From the NCBI RefSeq assembly GCF_020731355.1, contig NZ_JAJFZK010000017.1:1-43991 (forward strand): a stretch of 43,991 bases of DNA, written 5' to 3'. Origin of the DNA: Bacillus sp. REN16 (lineage in GTDB: Bacteria > Bacillota > Bacilli > Bacillales > Bacillaceae_L). Shown piece after piece: positions 43,438 through 43,991 of this stretch (positions within the stretch are counted from its first letter, which is position 1; every line of letters begins with the position of its first letter). A program made the translations under genes and the position numbers. The notes beneath the pieces are model-generated. The model was not told the DNA's origin. It worked only from the letters and a program-made list of their open reading frames with translations, and searched no databases.

Positions 43438-43473
43438 TACTAATTATTATATAGATATTATTATTTATGTCAA
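43438..43473 (-). promoter_or_regulatory. ahpC promoter with overlapping PerR-like box
   Basis: On the minus strand TTGACA (43473-43468), 16 bp, TATAAT (43451-43446): a consensus sigma-A promoter. The 15-mer at 43438-43452 matches the Per box (TTATAATnATTATAA) at 11 of 14 fixed positions and covers the -10. Weaker Per-like sequences are at 43418-43432 and 43482-43496. Confidence 0.7.
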
Positions 43474-43571
43474 CGAATAAACATAAATAATTATAACTAA
43501 ATAGTATTTTACACATTCTGTACAAAATCATTCTATTCCCATTCTTCTTCTCAAATTATCAATTAGTGACA

Positions 43572-43600
43572 TTGACATTGCAACAAATATGATTCATAAT
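43572..43600 (+). promoter_or_regulatory. Promoter of the T-box unit
   Basis: TTGACA (43572-43577), 17 bp, CATAAT (43595-43600). Transcription should start near 43607, about 50 nt ahead of the T-box stem I. Confidence 0.7.
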
Positions 43601-43654
43601 ATTCCTAATCTATACAAAAAAGATAGTTGTCGCTCAACTTATTATAAAAGAAGT

Positions 43655-43822
43655 AATGATAGGGAACTAGTAAATAGTCCTCGGGTAAAAGAGAGTAAAA
43701 TTCGTCGGCTGAAAGATTTTACGCGCCTGCAATGCTATTGAACCTGTCCTTTGAACTGTTAGGCAAAACCTAACCGTCGCCTGCGTTAAAGGTTTTTGAG
43801 TGGGTGCTAGAAGGATTTCTAA
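43655..43822 (+). promoter_or_regulatory. T-box leader, stem I to stem III, specifier CCU (proline)
   Basis: The specifier loop is clear: AGGGA (43661-43665) pairs with TCCTT (43747-43751), AATAG (43673-43677) pairs with CTATT (43735-43739), and the loop between holds the conserved AGTA (43669-43672) facing GAA (43740-43742), followed by CCT (43743-43745) as the specifier codon. The AGAGAG bulge (43690-43695) and the stem TAAAAT/ATTTTA follow. Then come GTTAGG/CCTAAC, CGTTAAAGG, GAGTGGGTGC and a stem III-like TAGAA/TTCTA. The conserved antiterminator TGGNACCGCG is not found before the window ends. The controlled gene lies outside; proline biosynthesis or prolyl-tRNA synthetase is likely. Confidence 0.8.
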
Positions 43823-43827
43823 TATGT

Positions 43828-43970
43828 GTTCAAAAAGGAGGATGAAAAGGACCAAGAATTTCAAGGCGGCGCTGCTTTGAGTACCGGAGCGTATGCAGTT
43901 AATACGTGAGGAACGGAGAAGCAAGCCAACGCAGAAATTCGAAGTGTCATTTTCACCGGACTTTTTGAAC
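43828..43970. repeat. Palindromic element of about 143 bp with imperfect inverted ends
   Basis: Ends GTTCAAAAAG (43828-43837) and CTTTTTGAAC (43961-43970) are exact reverse complements. Inside, TGAAAA/TTTTCA, GAATTTC/GAAATTC, TGCTT/AAGCA and CGTAT/ATACG pair in nested order, so the whole unit folds as one long stem. It has no reading frame of note. It stands where the T-box antiterminator is expected. Confidence 0.7.
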
Positions 43971-43991
43971 TTCCTCTTCTAGTATCAATAA

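Noticed and set aside
43838-43860. T-box antiterminator core at AAGGACCAAG
   Set aside because: It lacks the N between GG and ACC and the following GCG, and belongs to the palindromic element.
43667-43924. Minus-strand frame of 85 residues at the right end
   Set aside because: It lies antisense to the T-box stem I and the palindromic element, with no start signal or family features.

Overview
The window is chromosomal DNA from a spore-forming member of the Bacillaceae (a Neobacillus/Mesobacillus/Cytobacillus-like Bacillus relative; genus is inference). Evidence is the near-oriC gene order rpsR, yybS, gdpP, rplI, dnaC, walRKHIJ, htrA-type protease and rlmH, proteins very close to Bacillus subtilis orthologues, AGGAGG-type ribosome binding sites with frequent GTG/TTG starts, and TPP, preQ1-I and T-box leaders typical of Firmicutes.

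Region 1 (1-21766) is the conserved core, almost all on the + strand. rpsR has its own promoter and leader, because no ssb or rpsF lies directly upstream. A minus-strand thiT with a TPP riboswitch interrupts. yybS-gdpP-rplI form an operon (c-di-AMP turnover and ribosomal protein L9), followed by the replicative helicase dnaC. A secreted M23 endopeptidase with WalR-like sites precedes the WalRK cell-wall two-component operon (walR-walK-walH-walI-walJ). A five-gene module resembling the B. subtilis linearmycin-resistance system LnrJKLMN (kinase, regulator, ABC ATPase, two permeases) sits between walJ and the HtrA-type protease. Then come a CxxH/CxxC mini-protein and rlmH, embedded in a cluster of same-direction DnaA boxes.

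Region 2 (21767-31600) is accessory: a GPH/SLC45-like sugar transporter with two LacI-type operators, a PAS protein behind a perfect FNR-type box, a two-gene restriction-modification pair (gamma-class adenine methyltransferase plus a putative endonuclease), a formate/nitrite channel, a BltD-like acetyltransferase, a His/Gly/Tyr-rich coat-like protein with a sigma-K-like promoter, and a YxjI (LURP-one) protein. A gene-poor stretch of about 900 bp follows, containing a perfect hairpin, four diverged palindromes and gene debris.

Region 3 (31600-43991) holds queuosine genes (queF, and queC with a YhhQ-type transporter) under two separate preQ1-I riboswitches, a YocH-like LysM/3D wall protein, YjdM, an EamA exporter, a BCCT osmolyte transporter, a conserved protein of unknown function, a lipoprotein multicopper oxidase, and ahpC-ahpF with a PerR-like box over the promoter. 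The window ends in a promoter and a T-box stem I whose specifier reads as proline (CCU). Its antiterminator is not seen; a palindromic element of about 145 bp occupies that place.

Several small dispersed repeats lie between genes. One family is present in inverted orientation at rplI/dnaC and queF/queC. No tRNA, rRNA, CRISPR array, transposase or prophage genes were seen.
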